Of a DNA stretch of 64,000 nt, positions 34,239 to 44,170 are shown piece by piece. The notes beneath the pieces were generated by a model. The model saw only the letters and a program-made list of their open reading frames with translations, did no database searches and was not told the origin of the DNA. Every line of letters begins with the position of its first letter. The first letter of the stretch is position 1. This DNA is from Rheinheimera sp. UJ63 (lineage in GTDB: Bacteria; Pseudomonadota; Gammaproteobacteria; Enterobacterales; Alteromonadaceae). Location of the stretch: the NCBI RefSeq assembly GCF_021568285.1, contig NZ_JAKGTQ010000001.1, positions 62,001 to 126,000 on the forward strand. Direction: 5' to 3'. The translations under genes were made by a program, and so were the position numbers.

Positions 34239-35951
34239 ATGAACTGCTGCCAAATGCTCATAAGAGCAACTTTTCTCGTTGTATTGTGTTTGTGGTCACT
34301 TTTAGCGATCGCAGACACCGCACTTACTGACACTGAAATTGCGCTTGTCAATGAGCGTTTATTTTTACTTGATGACCCAAAATCCAGCTTAACGCCGCAG
34401 CAAGCTTTTGCAGCATACACACGCGATGAATTTACTCACAATACTCAAAATAAAGTGAGTTTCGGTTTTACTCAAAGCACAATCTGGGCGGTATTACCTG
34501 TTGAAAATGTCACAGATGCGCCTTTGCACAGCGTGATAAAAATTGATAATGCCTGGTTAGATAATATTGATCTGTATTTTTTTACTGCCGACACATTGAT
34601 TCACCAGGTGTCTACAGGCGATAACGTGCCTTTTTCAGAACGCTCACGCCAAGATCGCATGCCCTCGGTTGCGCATGAATTTCCGCTGGGCACGTCTCAT
34701 GTACTATTTCGAATTAATTCTGAAGACCCTCTGACCATTCCTATCTATATGGGCAGCGAAATGGCAATGGCCAAAGCCTTAACCAAAAATGCATATGTTT
34801 ATGGCGCGTTGTATGGTGGCTTACTGATACTGCTGATATACAACTTAGCATTGTATTTTTACTTAAGAGAAATCAGATATTTACTTTACCCCATCTACCT
34901 GTTTGCCTTTACTGCATTTAATTTCACTTATACCGGACATGGTTTTTGGCTGCTTTGGTCTGGATCGGTCAGCCTGCAGCAGTGGTTAATGCCAAACCTG
35001 ATGTTTTGCTATTTGATCTCAGCAGTCATGTTTACTATTGGCTTTTTAAATACACGGACTTTTTTACCCGCTTTGTATGCCTACAGGCAGCGCATCTATG
35101 CCAGTTTACTAGTAATAGCGGGGCTGATATTTTTGTCTGGTGATCGCGCATTTATCATCATGATCCAGTTGATTATGCTAACTCTCCTATCGGTTTGGAT
35201 GCTCGTGGTTGGATGCCTGGCCTACAAAAATAACGATCCGCTAGCCAAGTTTTTTATCCCCGCAATCATTATGGGAACCGGCGGTGCAACCATTTCTAGT
35301 TTTGCCACTTGGGGCATTATTCCTTATTCGCAATGGGCGTTTCGAGGGATAGAAATAGGCATGCTGTTAGAGATGTCATTGTTGTCTATATCTCTTGGGT
35401 TTAATTTTAAGTTAGCGCAAGACGCTCGAATAGTCGCAGAAAGCAATGCCCTGCATGATCCTCTCACCAACTTGTATAACCGCCGGGCATTTTCTAAGCT
35501 TGTTTACCCGAGCTGGGAGTTGGGTAAAAGGCACAATAATCCAATGTGCATCATGTTGATGGATTTAGATTGGTTTAAACGAATTAATGATCGATTTGGT
35601 CATACCGCAGGCGACAGCGTGCTAAAAGCGGTGGCTAAAGAAATTAAAAGTCGCCTACGTGATTCTGATATCCCATTGCGCTGGGGAGGCGAAGAATTTT
35701 TAATATTTTTACCCAATACTAATAGTGATCAGGCGCAACAACTCGCCAATGGTCTGCGAGCGCAAATTGAAAAAATTAACCTGAACAACATAGGCAATGT
35801 GACGATAAGTATTGGCGTGGTAAGTGCCACTCCAAATCAAATTGATCTGGATAAATTAATTACTTTGGCTGATGAGGCACTGTACTCGGCCAAAGAGAAA
35901 GGCCGAAATACCGTGGTTGTAACAAGTTACAACACACCTGTTGCCGATTAG
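34239..35951 (+). CDS. 7TMR-DISM sensor diguanylate cyclase (GGEEF)
   Basis: A membrane diguanylate cyclase that makes c-di-GMP. The start is uncertain. ATG 34239 or 34254 gives a good signal peptide (FLVVLCLWSLLAIA) and about 570 residues; neither has a strong ribosome-binding site, and the frame stays open to 34050. The periplasmic DISMED2 domain (about residues 45-160) includes FGFTQSTIWAVLPVEN. A seven-helix DISM region follows (about 170-390, YGALYGGLLILLIYNLALYFYLR). The C-terminal GGDEF domain (about 400-560) has DPLTNLYNRRAF and RWGGEEFLI. There is no RxxD product-inhibition site five residues before the GGEEF. A weak hairpin at 35961-35979 may terminate it. Confidence 0.9.
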   Translation: MNCCQMLIRATFLVVLCLWSLLAIADTALTDTEIALVNERLFLLDDPKSSLTPQQAFAAYTRDEFTHNTQNKVSFGFTQSTIWAVLPVENVTDAPLHSVIKIDNAWLDNIDLYFFTADTLIHQVSTGDNVPFSERSRQDRMPSVAHEFPLGTSHVLFRINSEDPLTIPIYMGSEMAMAKALTKNAYVYGALYGGLLILLIYNLALYFYLREIRYLLYPIYLFAFTAFNFTYTGHGFWLLWSGSVSLQQWLMPNLMFCYLISAVMFTIGFLNTRTFLPALYAYRQRIYASLLVIAGLIFLSGDRAFIIMIQLIMLTLLSVWMLVVGCLAYKNNDPLAKFFIPAIIMGTGGATISSFATWGIIPYSQWAFRGIEIGMLLEMSLLSISLGFNFKLAQDARIVAESNALHDPLTNLYNRRAFSKLVYPSWELGKRHNNPMCIMLMDLDWFKRINDRFGHTAGDSVLKAVAKEIKSRLRDSDIPLRWGGEEFLIFLPNTNSDQAQQLANGLRAQIEKINLNNIGNVTISIGVVSATPNQIDLDKLITLADEALYSAKEKGRNTVVVTSYNTPVAD

Positions 35952-35960
35952 CCGCACTTT

Positions 35961-35984
35961 GCATCATTCATCTTGATGCCTTTT
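35961..35984 (+). terminator. Weak terminator after diguanylate cyclase
   Basis: GCATCA (35961-35966) pairs with TGATGC (35974-35979), followed by CTTTT. The short stem makes the call tentative. Confidence 0.45.
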
Positions 35985-36134
35985 AGGGCTAGAGCTTCAG
36001 CTATGTTAAGTTAAGCCCCTTAACGACACGTCTATAGGTTTTTACGACATGGTTCAAAGAGTAAGTTAAAAATAGCACGCGTTGAGTCAGGTTTCTCTAA
36101 ATGATACAACTGGCGCATTGAGCATAAAAACAAA

Positions 36135-36160
36135 AAACCGCGGCCTTGTAGCAGCGGTTT
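36135..36160 (-). terminator. Terminator of the ATP-grasp gene
   Basis: AAACCGC (36135-36141) pairs with GCGGTTT (36154-36160). Read on the minus strand it is followed by a TTTTTTG-TTTTT tract. Confidence 0.75.
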
Positions 36161-36225
36161 ATGTAATGGCGCAATCCAGACAAGGTGTGCCTTAGCACTA
36201 AGATTGCGTCAGCCGATCCGAAAAC

Positions 36226-37170
36226 TTAGGCAGATAATTTATCTAACTCGGCTTTTAAGTAATGTGCCAGCTCAAGCATGCCAAATTGCCCCGCTTTGGC
36301 CTCAGCGTCTGAATTATAATTGGTGTTGGTATTTACATCATAGGCATAGCTGTTGCCATCAGCATCTTGGATGGCCTCGATACCCGCAACGTCAATGCCA
36401 TTCGCTTTTAAAAAAGCTTCATACTGCTCAATAAAGGCGGGGCGATAGTCTTGCAGTATGTCAAATTTCGCTTTGGGCTGTGCCGGTTTTTCATCCGTTG
36501 GGCAGAACATATTACCTATTGAGCAGGCATCGGCTGGGCAAAGCTCAAACCCTTCAGAGGTATCCACTTTCACACCATACAAAAACTTACCACCAATAAA
36601 CTCATGTCGGATGATAAAGGGTTCGGTCGCTTTAATATATTGTTGAATAAGGGTAATGCCATCCACCGGCGCATCAAAATTCGGACCATCAAGATACTCT
36701 TGCAGTGCCTGTACCGAGTGAAATAATTGCACACCTTGCCCCTTGCCCGCACGGTTATGCTTGGTAATAAATGAGCCCATGCCTAACGAGTTTGCGGCGG
36801 CGATGATGTGTTTTTTGCCTACGGCAGCAATGGTTTTTGGCGTGGCGATACCGGCTTTTTCTAAAGCCAAGTATTGATGTACTTTACTGATCTCTAAACG
36901 CAATGCGCCACTGCCGTTGATTACTTTACGGCCATGAAATTCCAGCCAAGCGATTACTGCGCCAGCCAGTTCAGGGGCAAACCGGTGATCACGGGTATGA
37001 GAAGAAGCACTCATACGATTATAAAAAACGCCCTCGGGTGGCTCACTGGCTAAATCGATGATGCCTTCATCTAAATGCCATAGCTCATAAGGGTAATTCA
37101 ATTCATCGAGTCGATTTTGTAAATGCACGGTCCATTCATTGTTTTCATGTAACACGTAAATCTTGCTCAT
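36226..37170 (-). CDS. ATP-grasp ligase, RimK-like
   Basis: A 314-residue cytosolic enzyme of the ATP-grasp superfamily, which joins a carboxylate to an amine through an acyl-phosphate. The central ATP-binding strand and loop are GSFITKHNRAGKGQGV. The catalytic acidic cluster near the end is GIEAIQDADGNSYAYDVNTNTNYN, with the Asp and Asn metal ligands. The N-terminal region (YNRMSASSHTRDH) and the helix LRLEISKVHQYLALEKAGIATPKT match RimK-like alpha-L-glutamate ligases. The substrate, a peptide or protein tail, is unknown. AAGGGC precedes the ATG. It is monocistronic. Confidence 0.88.
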   Translation of the reverse strand: MSKIYVLHENNEWTVHLQNRLDELNYPYELWHLDEGIIDLASEPPEGVFYNRMSASSHTRDHRFAPELAGAVIAWLEFHGRKVINGSGALRLEISKVHQYLALEKAGIATPKTIAAVGKKHIIAAANSLGMGSFITKHNRAGKGQGVQLFHSVQALQEYLDGPNFDAPVDGITLIQQYIKATEPFIIRHEFIGGKFLYGVKVDTSEGFELCPADACSIGNMFCPTDEKPAQPKAKFDILQDYRPAFIEQYEAFLKANGIDVAGIEAIQDADGNSYAYDVNTNTNYNSDAEAKAGQFGMLELAHYLKAELDKLSA

Positions 37171-37500
37171 GGTAGCTTGCCCTTAATGACTAAGTTGAGA
37201 GTGTGCTGGCTGTCGCCTAAACGTGATAAATAACGCAGCGGTAATCTGCGATGCCTTAACGCTGACTGAGAAATGGCCCAATCAGCTTGCATCGATAACA
37301 CGTACGCCAAAGCCGATTAAAATGTGATGTCGTTACTCTGTGCAACTGCAGCATTCATTTTGCGTTACACGTTATCAATAGCCAGCGTTGAAAATACGCG
37401 TTGGCTGACCATTTTAGCGATAAAAAAGCCCTCAAACTTGAGGGCTTTCATTATTGCCGATTACACGAGGAAGATCAATAAGCTCTTTTTTATCAATAAC
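37171..37500. other. Intergenic region with gcvP terminator
   Basis: 330 bp. Apart from the terminator at 37426-37449 it carries an inverted repeat AGCCA-GCG/CGttGGCT near 37381-37407. Nothing else is recognised. Confidence 0.45.
37426..37449 (-). terminator. Rho-independent terminator of gcvP
   Basis: AAAGCCCTCAA (37426-37436) pairs with TTGAGGGCTTT (37439-37449), with the inner pairs opening to form the loop. On the minus strand it is followed by TTTTTTAT. It lies about 50 bp past the gcvP stop. Confidence 0.9.
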
Positions 37501-40392
37501 TTATCTGTAATCTTCCGGGCTTGGGCATGAACACATTAGGTTACGGTCGCCGTACACGTCATCAATACGGGTTACCGTTGGCCAAAATTTGTTTTCTGCG
37601 ACAAACTTCACTGGGAAGGCAGCATATTGACGCTCGTAAGCGCGATCCCATGCTGGGTCGAAGATATCTTCCATACTGTGTGGTGCGAAAGCTAATGGGT
37701 TGTTATCAACAGTCCATTCGCCTGCTTCCACTTTGGCAATTTCCGCACGAATGGTGATCATCGCTTCAATAAACTTATCCAGCTCGGCTTTGCTTTCTGA
37801 TTCTGTGGGTTCAATCATCAGCGTGCCGGCTACCGGGAAGCTCATCGTTGGTGAGTGATAACCGAAGTCCATTAAGCGTTTAGCAATGTCCATTTCGGTA
37901 ATACCGCTGGCTTCTTTTAATGGCCGAATGTCGATAATACATTCGTGCGCCACGTGGCCTTTAGTACCTACATACAACACCGGGAAGTGTGGGTTTAATT
38001 TCTTGGCTACGTAGTTAGCGGTTAAAATCGCGTACTCGGTAGCTTGTTTTAAACCTTCACTGCCCATCATGGCAATGTACATCCAGCTGATTGGCAGAAT
38101 ACCCGCACTACCAAAAGGTGCTGCCGCTACCGCACCGTTGCTGCTGCCGGTGTTGTCAATTTTGACAATACTGTGATTCGGTAAGAACGGTGCTAAATGG
38201 CTTTTCACACCAATAGGACCCATACCCGGGCCGCCACCACCGTGTGGAATACAGAAGGTTTTGTGCAGGTTTAAGTGCGACACGTCTGAGCCGATAAAGC
38301 CGGGTGAGGTTAAGCCGACTTGCGCGTTCATATTAGCGCCGTCCATGTAAACTTGGCCACCATAAGAGTGCACCACGTCACAAAGCTCAGCGATGGTTTC
38401 TTCAAATACACCGTGTGTTGACGGGTAAGTCACCATGATGGCGGCTAAACGATCGCCCACTTCCGCCGCTTTCGCTTTTAAATCAGCCATATCGATGTTG
38501 CCTGATTTATCACAATCTACCAGTACAACTTCGTAACTGGTCATGGCTGCTGTCGCTGGGTTAGTACCGTGCGCCGACACCGGGATTAAACAGATATTAC
38601 GGTGACCTTCACCACGGCTTTCGTGATATTTACGAATAGCAACCATACCGGCGTATTCGCCCTGCGCACCCGAGTTTGGCTGCATAGAAATATCGTCATA
38701 ACCGGTGATATTAACTAACCAACGGCCTAACTCGCCAATCATCTCGTAGTAACCATCGGCTTGATCGCGCGGTACGAACGGGTGTAACGAGGCAAACTCT
38801 GGCCACGTAATCGGGATCATCTCAGCAGTTGCGTTTAACTTCATGGTGCAAGAACCTAGGCTGATCATTGAGTGGTTCAGTGCTAAATCTTTGTTTTCTA
38901 ACTTTTTGATATAACGCAGCATTTCTGTTTCAGAGTGATACTGGTTAAATACCGGGTGCGTTAATACCGCACTGATACGTGCTAAATCGGCAGGGATAGA
39001 GGTTGAACCCTCAGCCACAATAGCGGCATCTAAGGCTTGAACATCTAAGCCATGACCGTTGCCTAATACGATATCAAACAGCTCAGCAATATCAGCGGCT
39101 TTGGTGGCTTCGTTAAAGCTCACGGCTAAACAATCGGCCATGTCCGTGCGTAAGTTTACACCCGCAGCTAAAGCACGGGCGATAACGGCAGCACGATCCG
39201 CAACGGTAAAGCTTACTGTATCAAACCAATGGTGATTAACTAACTTAACACCCTTAGCTTTAACACCGGCAGCAAAGATATCGGCACTGCGATGAATACG
39301 CTCAGCAATGTCTTTTAAACCTTGTGGACCGTGATATACCGCATAGAATGACGCCATATTGGCCAGTAATACTTGCGCGGTACAGATGTTCGAGTTGGCT
39401 TTTTCGCGGCGGATATGCTGCTCGCGGGTTTGCATGGCCATACGCAGGGCTTGATTACCACGGCGATCTTTTGATACACCGATAATGCGACCTGGCATAG
39501 AGCGCTTATAGGCATCGCGGGTGGCAAAGAAAGCCGCGTGTGGGCCGCCGTAGCACATAGGCACACCAAAACGTTGCATAGAACCTAGCACCACGTCAGC
39601 ACCTAATTCACCTGGCGCTTTTAACAACATCAATGCCATAGGATCGGTAGCCACGGCAACCACCGCTTTTTTCGCCTGAATAGCAGCAATTAAAGCGCTG
39701 TCATCACGAATATCACCGCGTGTATTTGGGTACTGTAACAAAGCACCAAACACATCTAAATCTGTCGCTTCGTTAACGTTACCAACGATAATTTCAAAAC
39801 CAAACATTTCCGCGCGGGTTTTTACCACGTCGATAGTTTGTGGATGTACGTCGTCAGCAATAAAGTAAGTATTAGATTTGCTCTTAGCAACACGCTTGGC
39901 TAACGCCATGGCTTCTGCTGCGGCAGTGGCTTCATCTAACAATGAAGCGCTGGCTAATTCCATACCCGTTAGATCTAACGATAACTGCTGGAAATTTAAT
40001 AAAGACTCTAAACGGCCTTGAGCAATTTCAGGCTGGTAAGGCGTGTAGGCCGTGTACCAACCTGGGTTTTCTAATACATTACGCAGAATAACGTTTGGCG
40101 TTAATGTCGGGTGATAACCCATACCAATGTATGATTTATACATTTTGTTTTTTGACGCAGCGGCTTTTAAAAAGCTTAGAGCATCGGCTTCAGTGCGGCT
40201 GTCACCAATAGATAACGGCTCAGGTAAGCGGATGCTCGCTGGCACGGTTTCAGCAATTAACTGCTCTAGGCTGTCAACGCCCAGTTCTTGCAGCATGGCT
40301 GCCGTTTCGGCACTGTCTGGGCCGATATGGCGCTGAATAAATTCATCGTGTTTGGCGAGTTGCGTCAGGGTTTTAACAGCGGTATGGGTCAT
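37501..40392 (-). CDS. gcvP: Glycine dehydrogenase (decarboxylating), P-protein
   Basis: The P-protein of the glycine cleavage system. It decarboxylates glycine with pyridoxal phosphate and passes the aminomethyl group to the lipoyl arm of GcvH. At 963 residues it is the full-length single-chain form with fused alpha and beta halves. The PLP-binding lysine lies in [18 protein letters not shown] (near residue 712). Other family runs are [16 protein letters not shown] and the C-terminal MCSCPS. AGGAA sits seven bases before ATG 40392. It is last of the gcvT-gcvH-gcvP series, separated from gcvH by 304 bp. Confidence 0.98.
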   Translation of the reverse strand: MTHTAVKTLTQLAKHDEFIQRHIGPDSAETAAMLQELGVDSLEQLIAETVPASIRLPEPLSIGDSRTEADALSFLKAAASKNKMYKSYIGMGYHPTLTPNVILRNVLENPGWYTAYTPYQPEIAQGRLESLLNFQQLSLDLTGMELASASLLDEATAAAEAMALAKRVAKSKSNTYFIADDVHPQTIDVVKTRAEMFGFEIIVGNVNEATDLDVFGALLQYPNTRGDIRDDSALIAAIQAKKAVVAVATDPMALMLLKAPGELGADVVLGSMQRFGVPMCYGGPHAAFFATRDAYKRSMPGRIIGVSKDRRGNQALRMAMQTREQHIRREKANSNICTAQVLLANMASFYAVYHGPQGLKDIAERIHRSADIFAAGVKAKGVKLVNHHWFDTVSFTVADRAAVIARALAAGVNLRTDMADCLAVSFNEATKAADIAELFDIVLGNGHGLDVQALDAAIVAEGSTSIPADLARISAVLTHPVFNQYHSETEMLRYIKKLENKDLALNHSMISLGSCTMKLNATAEMIPITWPEFASLHPFVPRDQADGYYEMIGELGRWLVNITGYDDISMQPNSGAQGEYAGMVAIRKYHESRGEGHRNICLIPVSAHGTNPATAAMTSYEVVLVDCDKSGNIDMADLKAKAAEVGDRLAAIMVTYPSTHGVFEETIAELCDVVHSYGGQVYMDGANMNAQVGLTSPGFIGSDVSHLNLHKTFCIPHGGGGPGMGPIGVKSHLAPFLPNHSIVKIDNTGSSNGAVAAAPFGSAGILPISWMYIAMMGSEGLKQATEYAILTANYVAKKLNPHFPVLYVGTKGHVAHECIIDIRPLKEASGITEMDIAKRLMDFGYHSPTMSFPVAGTLMIEPTESESKAELDKFIEAMITIRAEIAKVEAGEWTVDNNPLAFAPHSMEDIFDPAWDRAYERQYAAFPVKFVAENKFWPTVTRIDDVYGDRNLMCSCPSPEDYR

Positions 40393-40696
40393 GCTTAATT
40401 CCTGGTATTGGTGCAGCGGTTGTCACAGCGGGCGCAAAGCAGTTAAGGTGTAAGCTGCTACGCCAGCTGACATAAAAAATGCGAGTGTGCGAACTCGGTT
40501 GCTTACGCAGTGTAAGCTCAAATAGATTGATCCAAATAAGCACAGCACACTTTGCGATTTCGCTATCAGCCGTTTTTCTTTACAGCCGTTGTCATTAATA
40601 ATGAACAGCCGCGGGTGAAACGTTAAACAACCAATACAGCATCATCATGAAATAGATACTGTATTGCTTGGTGGCCAACAGCTAAAACAGCCGATA
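40393..40696. other. Long gcvH-gcvP spacer with hairpin
   Basis: 304 bp between two genes that are often tightly linked. AATACAG (about 40634) can pair with CTGTATT (about 40660) to form a hairpin soon after the gcvH stop. This could be a terminator or attenuator, though no long T-run follows. A separate gcvP promoter is possible. No glycine-aptamer motif was seen. Confidence 0.45.
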
Positions 40697-41083
40697 TTAC
40701 TCTTCGATAGCGCTCTGGTAACCCGCAGCGTCTAACAAACTGGCTAATTGGGCTTCATCAGCAATCTTAATTTTAAACATCCAACCCTCAGCGTATGGGC
40801 TGCTGTTTACCAATTCTGGTGAGTCCGCTAAGGCTTCGTTAACCGCAATCACTTCACCGGCTACGGGGGCGTAGATGTCAGAAGCGGCTTTAACCGATTC
40901 AGCAACAGCGCAATCGCCGCCTTGTTCTACAGTGTCACCCACTTCTGGTAATTCAACAAACACCATATCGCCTAACAGATCTTGAGCATGCTCAGTAATA
41001 CCTACAGTGTAAACACCGTCACCGTCTGCTCGCAGCCATTCGTGACTAGATGCATATTTTAAATTCGCAGGGATGTTGCTCAT
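40697..41083 (-). CDS. gcvH: Glycine cleavage system H protein
   Basis: A 128-residue lipoyl carrier that shuttles the aminomethyl intermediate between GcvP, GcvT and the L protein. The lipoylated lysine is K65 in [22 protein letters not shown] at the start and the [13 protein letters not shown] run are standard. AAGGAA precedes ATG 41083. It lies 60 bp downstream of gcvT, so the two are probably co-transcribed. Confidence 0.98.
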   Translation of the reverse strand: MSNIPANLKYASSHEWLRADGDGVYTVGITEHAQDLLGDMVFVELPEVGDTVEQGGDCAVAESVKAASDIYAPVAGEVIAVNEALADSPELVNSSPYAEGWMFKIKIADEAQLASLLDAAGYQSAIEE

Positions 41084-41143
41084 GTTATTTTCCTTAGCTG
41101 TTTTATGTTGTAGTTCGGTGTAAATTAGTGCGCAGTTTGCGGC

Positions 41144-42223
41144 TTAAACGAGTTTTTTTCCTGCGCGGACAAAGGCCGGCTTGATCACTTTAACCGCAAC
41201 CATTTTGCCACGAATATCCACTTCAGCCGTATCGGTAGTCGCAGCAGGTACGCGCGCCATCGCAATACTAAAACCTAGTGTAGGTGAAAAAGTCCCTGAA
41301 GTAATCACGCCTTCGCCTGCTGGGGTAACTACGCGCTGACCATGACGTAACACGCCTTTTTGTTCCATCACTAAACCCACCAACTTCTCAGTACCTGCCG
41401 CTTTAGCTTGCGTAAGCGCTGCACGACCAATAAAATCACGCTCAGCCGGTTCCCAGGCGATAGTCCAACCCATGTTAGCGGCTAATGGCGATACGCTTTC
41501 ATCCATATCTTGGCCATGTAAGTTCATGCCGGCTTCTAAACGTAATGTATCGCGCGCACCTAAACCACAGGGTTTTACGCCAGCATCCACTAAACGCTGC
41601 CATAAATCGGCCGCTTGCTCGTTTGGCAGGGCAATTTCATAACCGTCTTCGCCAGTGTAACCGGTGGTCGCAATAAACAAGTCGCCTGCTTGCACACCAA
41701 AGAAGGGTTTCATGCCGGCGACGGCAGCCAGTTGGTTTTCATTTAATAAGGTGGCAACTTTAGCTTTCGCATTTGGGCCTTGTACGGCAATCATCGCGAA
41801 TTCTGGACGCTCTGTTACCGTCACGTCGAAAGCTTTAGCTTGCGCATTGATGTGCGCCAGATCTTTATCGCGGGTGGCCGAATTAACCACCAAACGGAAG
41901 AAGTCTTCTTGCAGGAAATACACGATTAAATCGTCAATCACACCGCCGTCTGCATTCAACATGCCGGTGTATAAGGCTTTACCTGGCACGGTTAATTTGG
42001 CGACATCATTGGCGACTAAATAACGCAGGAAATTACGCGTGTTGGCACCGGTTAGGTCAACGATGGTCATGTGCGACACATCAAACATGCCCGCGTCTTG
42101 ACGCACGGCGTGGTGTTCTTCGATCTGTGAGCCGTAGTTAATCGGCATATCCCAGCCAAAGAAATCGACCATCTTGGCACCGGCAGCGAGGTGGCTGGCG
42201 TGTAACACGGTTTTTTGAGCCAT
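41144..42223 (-). CDS. gcvT: Aminomethyltransferase, glycine cleavage T protein
   Basis: A folate-dependent aminomethyltransferase of 359 residues. It releases ammonia from the GcvH-bound intermediate and forms 5,10-methylene-tetrahydrofolate. The start is ATG 42223 ([18 protein letters not shown]), with AGGA eight bases upstream; an ATG 45 bases further out adds a hydrophobic leader not found in the family. [19 protein letters not shown] (conserved Asp) and [11 protein letters not shown] are GcvT hallmarks. It is first of the gcv series. Confidence 0.97.
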   Translation of the reverse strand: MAQKTVLHASHLAAGAKMVDFFGWDMPINYGSQIEEHHAVRQDAGMFDVSHMTIVDLTGANTRNFLRYLVANDVAKLTVPGKALYTGMLNADGGVIDDLIVYFLQEDFFRLVVNSATRDKDLAHINAQAKAFDVTVTERPEFAMIAVQGPNAKAKVATLLNENQLAAVAGMKPFFGVQAGDLFIATTGYTGEDGYEIALPNEQAADLWQRLVDAGVKPCGLGARDTLRLEAGMNLHGQDMDESVSPLAANMGWTIAWEPAERDFIGRAALTQAKAAGTEKLVGLVMEQKGVLRHGQRVVTPAGEGVITSGTFSPTLGFSIAMARVPAATTDTAEVDIRGKMVAVKVIKPAFVRAGKKLV

Positions 42224-42661
42224 TATTTTTTTCCTACTTAATGTGAGGGTCAGCAGCAGAAAAACCATCGCAGCAAAAGGCTTTAAATTTCAGCCTGTTA
42301 CGCAATAAGCCTGCAGCTTGGACTAAAAAATACTGCTGGATTATACCGCAAGGCCTCTTGGGTAAACAGCCCAATTTGGATTACTTTTTGTAATGAATCA
42401 AACCCACTTACCAAAAAATCTAAGGCAAAATTTAAGGCTCTTGTGAGATCCAAGCTCACTGAGCCGCCGTCCAAATGCGTGAGCCTGTTGCAGCTAGCGG
42501 CCTGTAGCGGGGTTTGTGGTGGATGGCTTATATCAATATGAAGAGGTTAGGTTTAATTTAGAACGGCATGTCTTTTGTTTGTAGGGTTGGAAGAACTCGT
42601 TTTGAGTTAAAATTGGAACGGGTTATCTGGCCACGAAAGCTCAAGGCTCGAAGGGTAAAAA
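42224..42661. other. gcvT upstream region
   Basis: About 440 bp that must hold the gcv promoter and the end of the toxin-antitoxin unit's transcript. I looked for the paired GGAGAG and CTCTCAGGC-type cores of a glycine riboswitch on the minus strand and found none. No GcvA site is assigned. Confidence 0.5.
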
Positions 42662-42964
42662 CTACAGTTTAGTCAGCATAAACAAACGCAAATCTCTTTC
42701 CGAGCGCATAACAAAAAGAATATACACCTTTTCACTATCACACTTGTAAAAAACACGGCATGGATTGACCAACAATTCACGATACTTGAGATGCGCGAGT
42801 TCTGGCGGAATACGTCCAGACTCTGGAAAATCGGCTAAACACTCTACTTTAGTGAAGACGGTTTGCACCCGTTGTTTCGCCGCAACTGCATTTTCAAGAA
42901 CAATGTATTCAGCAATATCATTCAGATCCGATAAAGCGGGGTCGCTCCAAACTATTTCAGCCAT
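42662..42964 (-). CDS. ParE/RelE-superfamily toxin
   Basis: A 100-residue toxin of a type II toxin-antitoxin pair. The ParE-like pattern is MAEIVWSDPALSDLNDIAEYI, FPESGRIPPEL, then YRELLVNPCRVFYKCDSEKVYILFVMRSERD. ParE toxins block DNA gyrase and RelE toxins cut mRNA at the ribosome; the sequence favours ParE but does not settle it. Its start overlaps the end of the antitoxin gene by 13 bp, the usual coupled order with antitoxin first. Confidence 0.9.
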   Translation of the reverse strand: MAEIVWSDPALSDLNDIAEYIVLENAVAAKQRVQTVFTKVECLADFPESGRIPPELAHLKYRELLVNPCRVFYKCDSEKVYILFVMRSERDLRLFMLTKL

Positions 42965-43209
42965 TTTGACATTTTGTCCTTAGCATCTTGATGGCTGATG
43001 ACTTCACCATTAGCTAAAGCGCGCTCACCACGAGCAATACCTTCCAAGATTGCTAGACGATTTTGCATAAACGCATAATCGTCTACATCAATAAGATAAG
43101 CGGACGGTTTTCCATGTTCAGTGATCAGTACAGGCTCTTTCGTATCGTGCAGCTCGGCAAGGATCTTTGTTGCTTGACGCTTTAGTGATGTCACGAGTTC
43201 TACTTTCAT
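42952..43209 (-). CDS. Phd/YefM-family antitoxin
   Basis: An 85-residue antitoxin. The N-terminal Phd/YefM DNA-binding fold is seen in VTSLKRQATKILAELHDTKEPVLITEHGKPSAYLIDVDDY. The C-terminal helix (GERALANGEVISHQDAKDKM) neutralises the toxin encoded next. It should repress its own promoter, and a matching palindrome lies 26-45 bp upstream. GGAG precedes ATG 43209. Confidence 0.92.
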   Translation of the reverse strand: MKVELVTSLKRQATKILAELHDTKEPVLITEHGKPSAYLIDVDDYAFMQNRLAILEGIARGERALANGEVISHQDAKDKMSKWLK

Positions 43210-43234
43210 CTGTGAGGCTCCAAAGAAACACTAA

Positions 43235-43254
43235 AGTGATACTATTCTATCACT
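43235..43254 (-). promoter_or_regulatory. Palindromic operator/promoter of the toxin-antitoxin unit
   Basis: AGTGATA (43235-43241) and TATCACT (43248-43254) are exact inverted repeats separated by six bases. They lie 26 bp upstream of the antitoxin ATG. On the minus strand TAGAAT and TAGTAT within and beside it are candidate -10 boxes. Phd-type antitoxins repress by binding such palindromes, so autoregulation is likely. Confidence 0.65.
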
Positions 43255-43425
43255 ATCAACATGGCAAGCTGAAAGCGGCAGCACCATAACTCACTGCGAA
43301 GAATGCTTCACAGTTATCAGTGTTTCTCGGTATCTGGCCCCGAAGGGTTCTTTACCAAAGCTATCCAGCTAAGTGAATACCTCTAAGACTCTCCCCATTG
43401 CAGCGAGCCGGTTGACCATCGCTGG

Positions 43426-43599
43426 CCAAGGTTTTAAGAAAACGGGGGTTTGAGTGCGGCGACGAAGCATAGCGTCAGTGACGTTTTTGCCTTGGACAGC
43501 GCATGAGCAGCCGGGCTTTCGAGCGGAAGAGGGGCATTTTCTTTGGATACTTTCTTCTGGCGACGCAAAAGAAAGTATCTCGCCAACGGCGAAAACGTT
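43426..43599 (+). repeat. Structured repeat family 1, copy D
   Basis: A 174-bp core from CCAAGG to CGTT. Arm 1 has AAAACG/CGTTTT inside CCAAGG/CCTTGG. Arm 2 is GATACTTTCTTCTG/CAAAAGAAAGTATC with one wobble pair. It is tandem with copy E (267 bp between CCAAGG starts). Confidence 0.85.
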
Positions 43600-43692
43600 G
43601 AGGGTCTTGGTATCTGAACCCGAAGCTACTCGCTAAGCGAATACCACTCTGGCTTTTATTCCCCTTAGAGCGAGCCGACTGATCATCGTTGG

Positions 43693-43870
43693 CCAAGGTT
43701 TTAAGAAAACGAGTGTTTGAGTGCGGCGACGGTAGCGCCGCGCGAGTTACGTTTTCGCCTTGGACAGCGCACGAGCAGTTGGGCTTTCGAGCGGAAGTGG
43801 GGTCGCATTTTCTTTGGATACTTTCTTTTGGCGACGCAAAAGAAAGTATCTCGCCAACGGCGAAAACGTT
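43693..43870 (+). repeat. Structured repeat family 1, copy E
   Basis: A 178-bp core. CCAAGG (43693-43698) pairs with CCTTGG (43758-43763), and AAAACG (43706-43711) pairs with CGTTTT (43750-43755). A perfect 14-bp stem (43817-43830 with 43837-43850) carries the loop GCGACG. The 60 bp upstream (CTCTGGCTTTTATTCCCC and following) matches the flank of copy A on the opposite strand. Confidence 0.85.
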
Positions 43871-43942
43871 AAATTCTAAGAGCTTGAGAGAGCTCGGTAT
43901 CTGACCTCGAAGGCTAACGGGGTTTCAATTAACTATTAACTG

Positions 43943-44170
43943 CTAGTCTTTGGTCTTTTTACTCGTTTTCAGCACTTCCTGCCGTTCCCGCTCATACTCT
44001 TCGTAAGTTAGAGGGATACTTCGCATACACTCATCATATTGGCTGACCGGTAATTGCTGACATTGCTGCTTTTTATTAAGCTGCAAATTCTGATAGACCG
44101 CTTTATTACTGCAACCAGCGAACGCAAACAGCAATAGCAGGTAAATGAGTCGTGTTATGGATGGCTTCAT
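43943..44170 (-). CDS. Small hypothetical lipoprotein
   Basis: A 75-residue protein with a lipoprotein signal (LIYLLLLFAFAGCSNKA). A short charged mature part follows with two further cysteines (QQCQQLPVSQYDECMRS) and a Lys-rich tail. Not recognised as a named family. It lies immediately next to repeat copy E. The hydrophobic leader with a perfect lipobox is the main reason to accept it. Confidence 0.6.
   Translation of the reverse strand: MKPSITRLIYLLLLFAFAGCSNKAVYQNLQLNKKQQCQQLPVSQYDECMRSIPLTYEEYERERQEVLKTSKKTKD

Noticed and set aside
42224..42661. Glycine riboswitch upstream of gcvT
   Set aside because: The characteristic GGAGAG and CTCTCAGGC-like cores are not present on the minus strand.
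43454..43904. Short open frames on both strands over repeat copies D and E
   Set aside because: Derived from repeat sequence and sharing peptides with those of copy A; no gene-like features.
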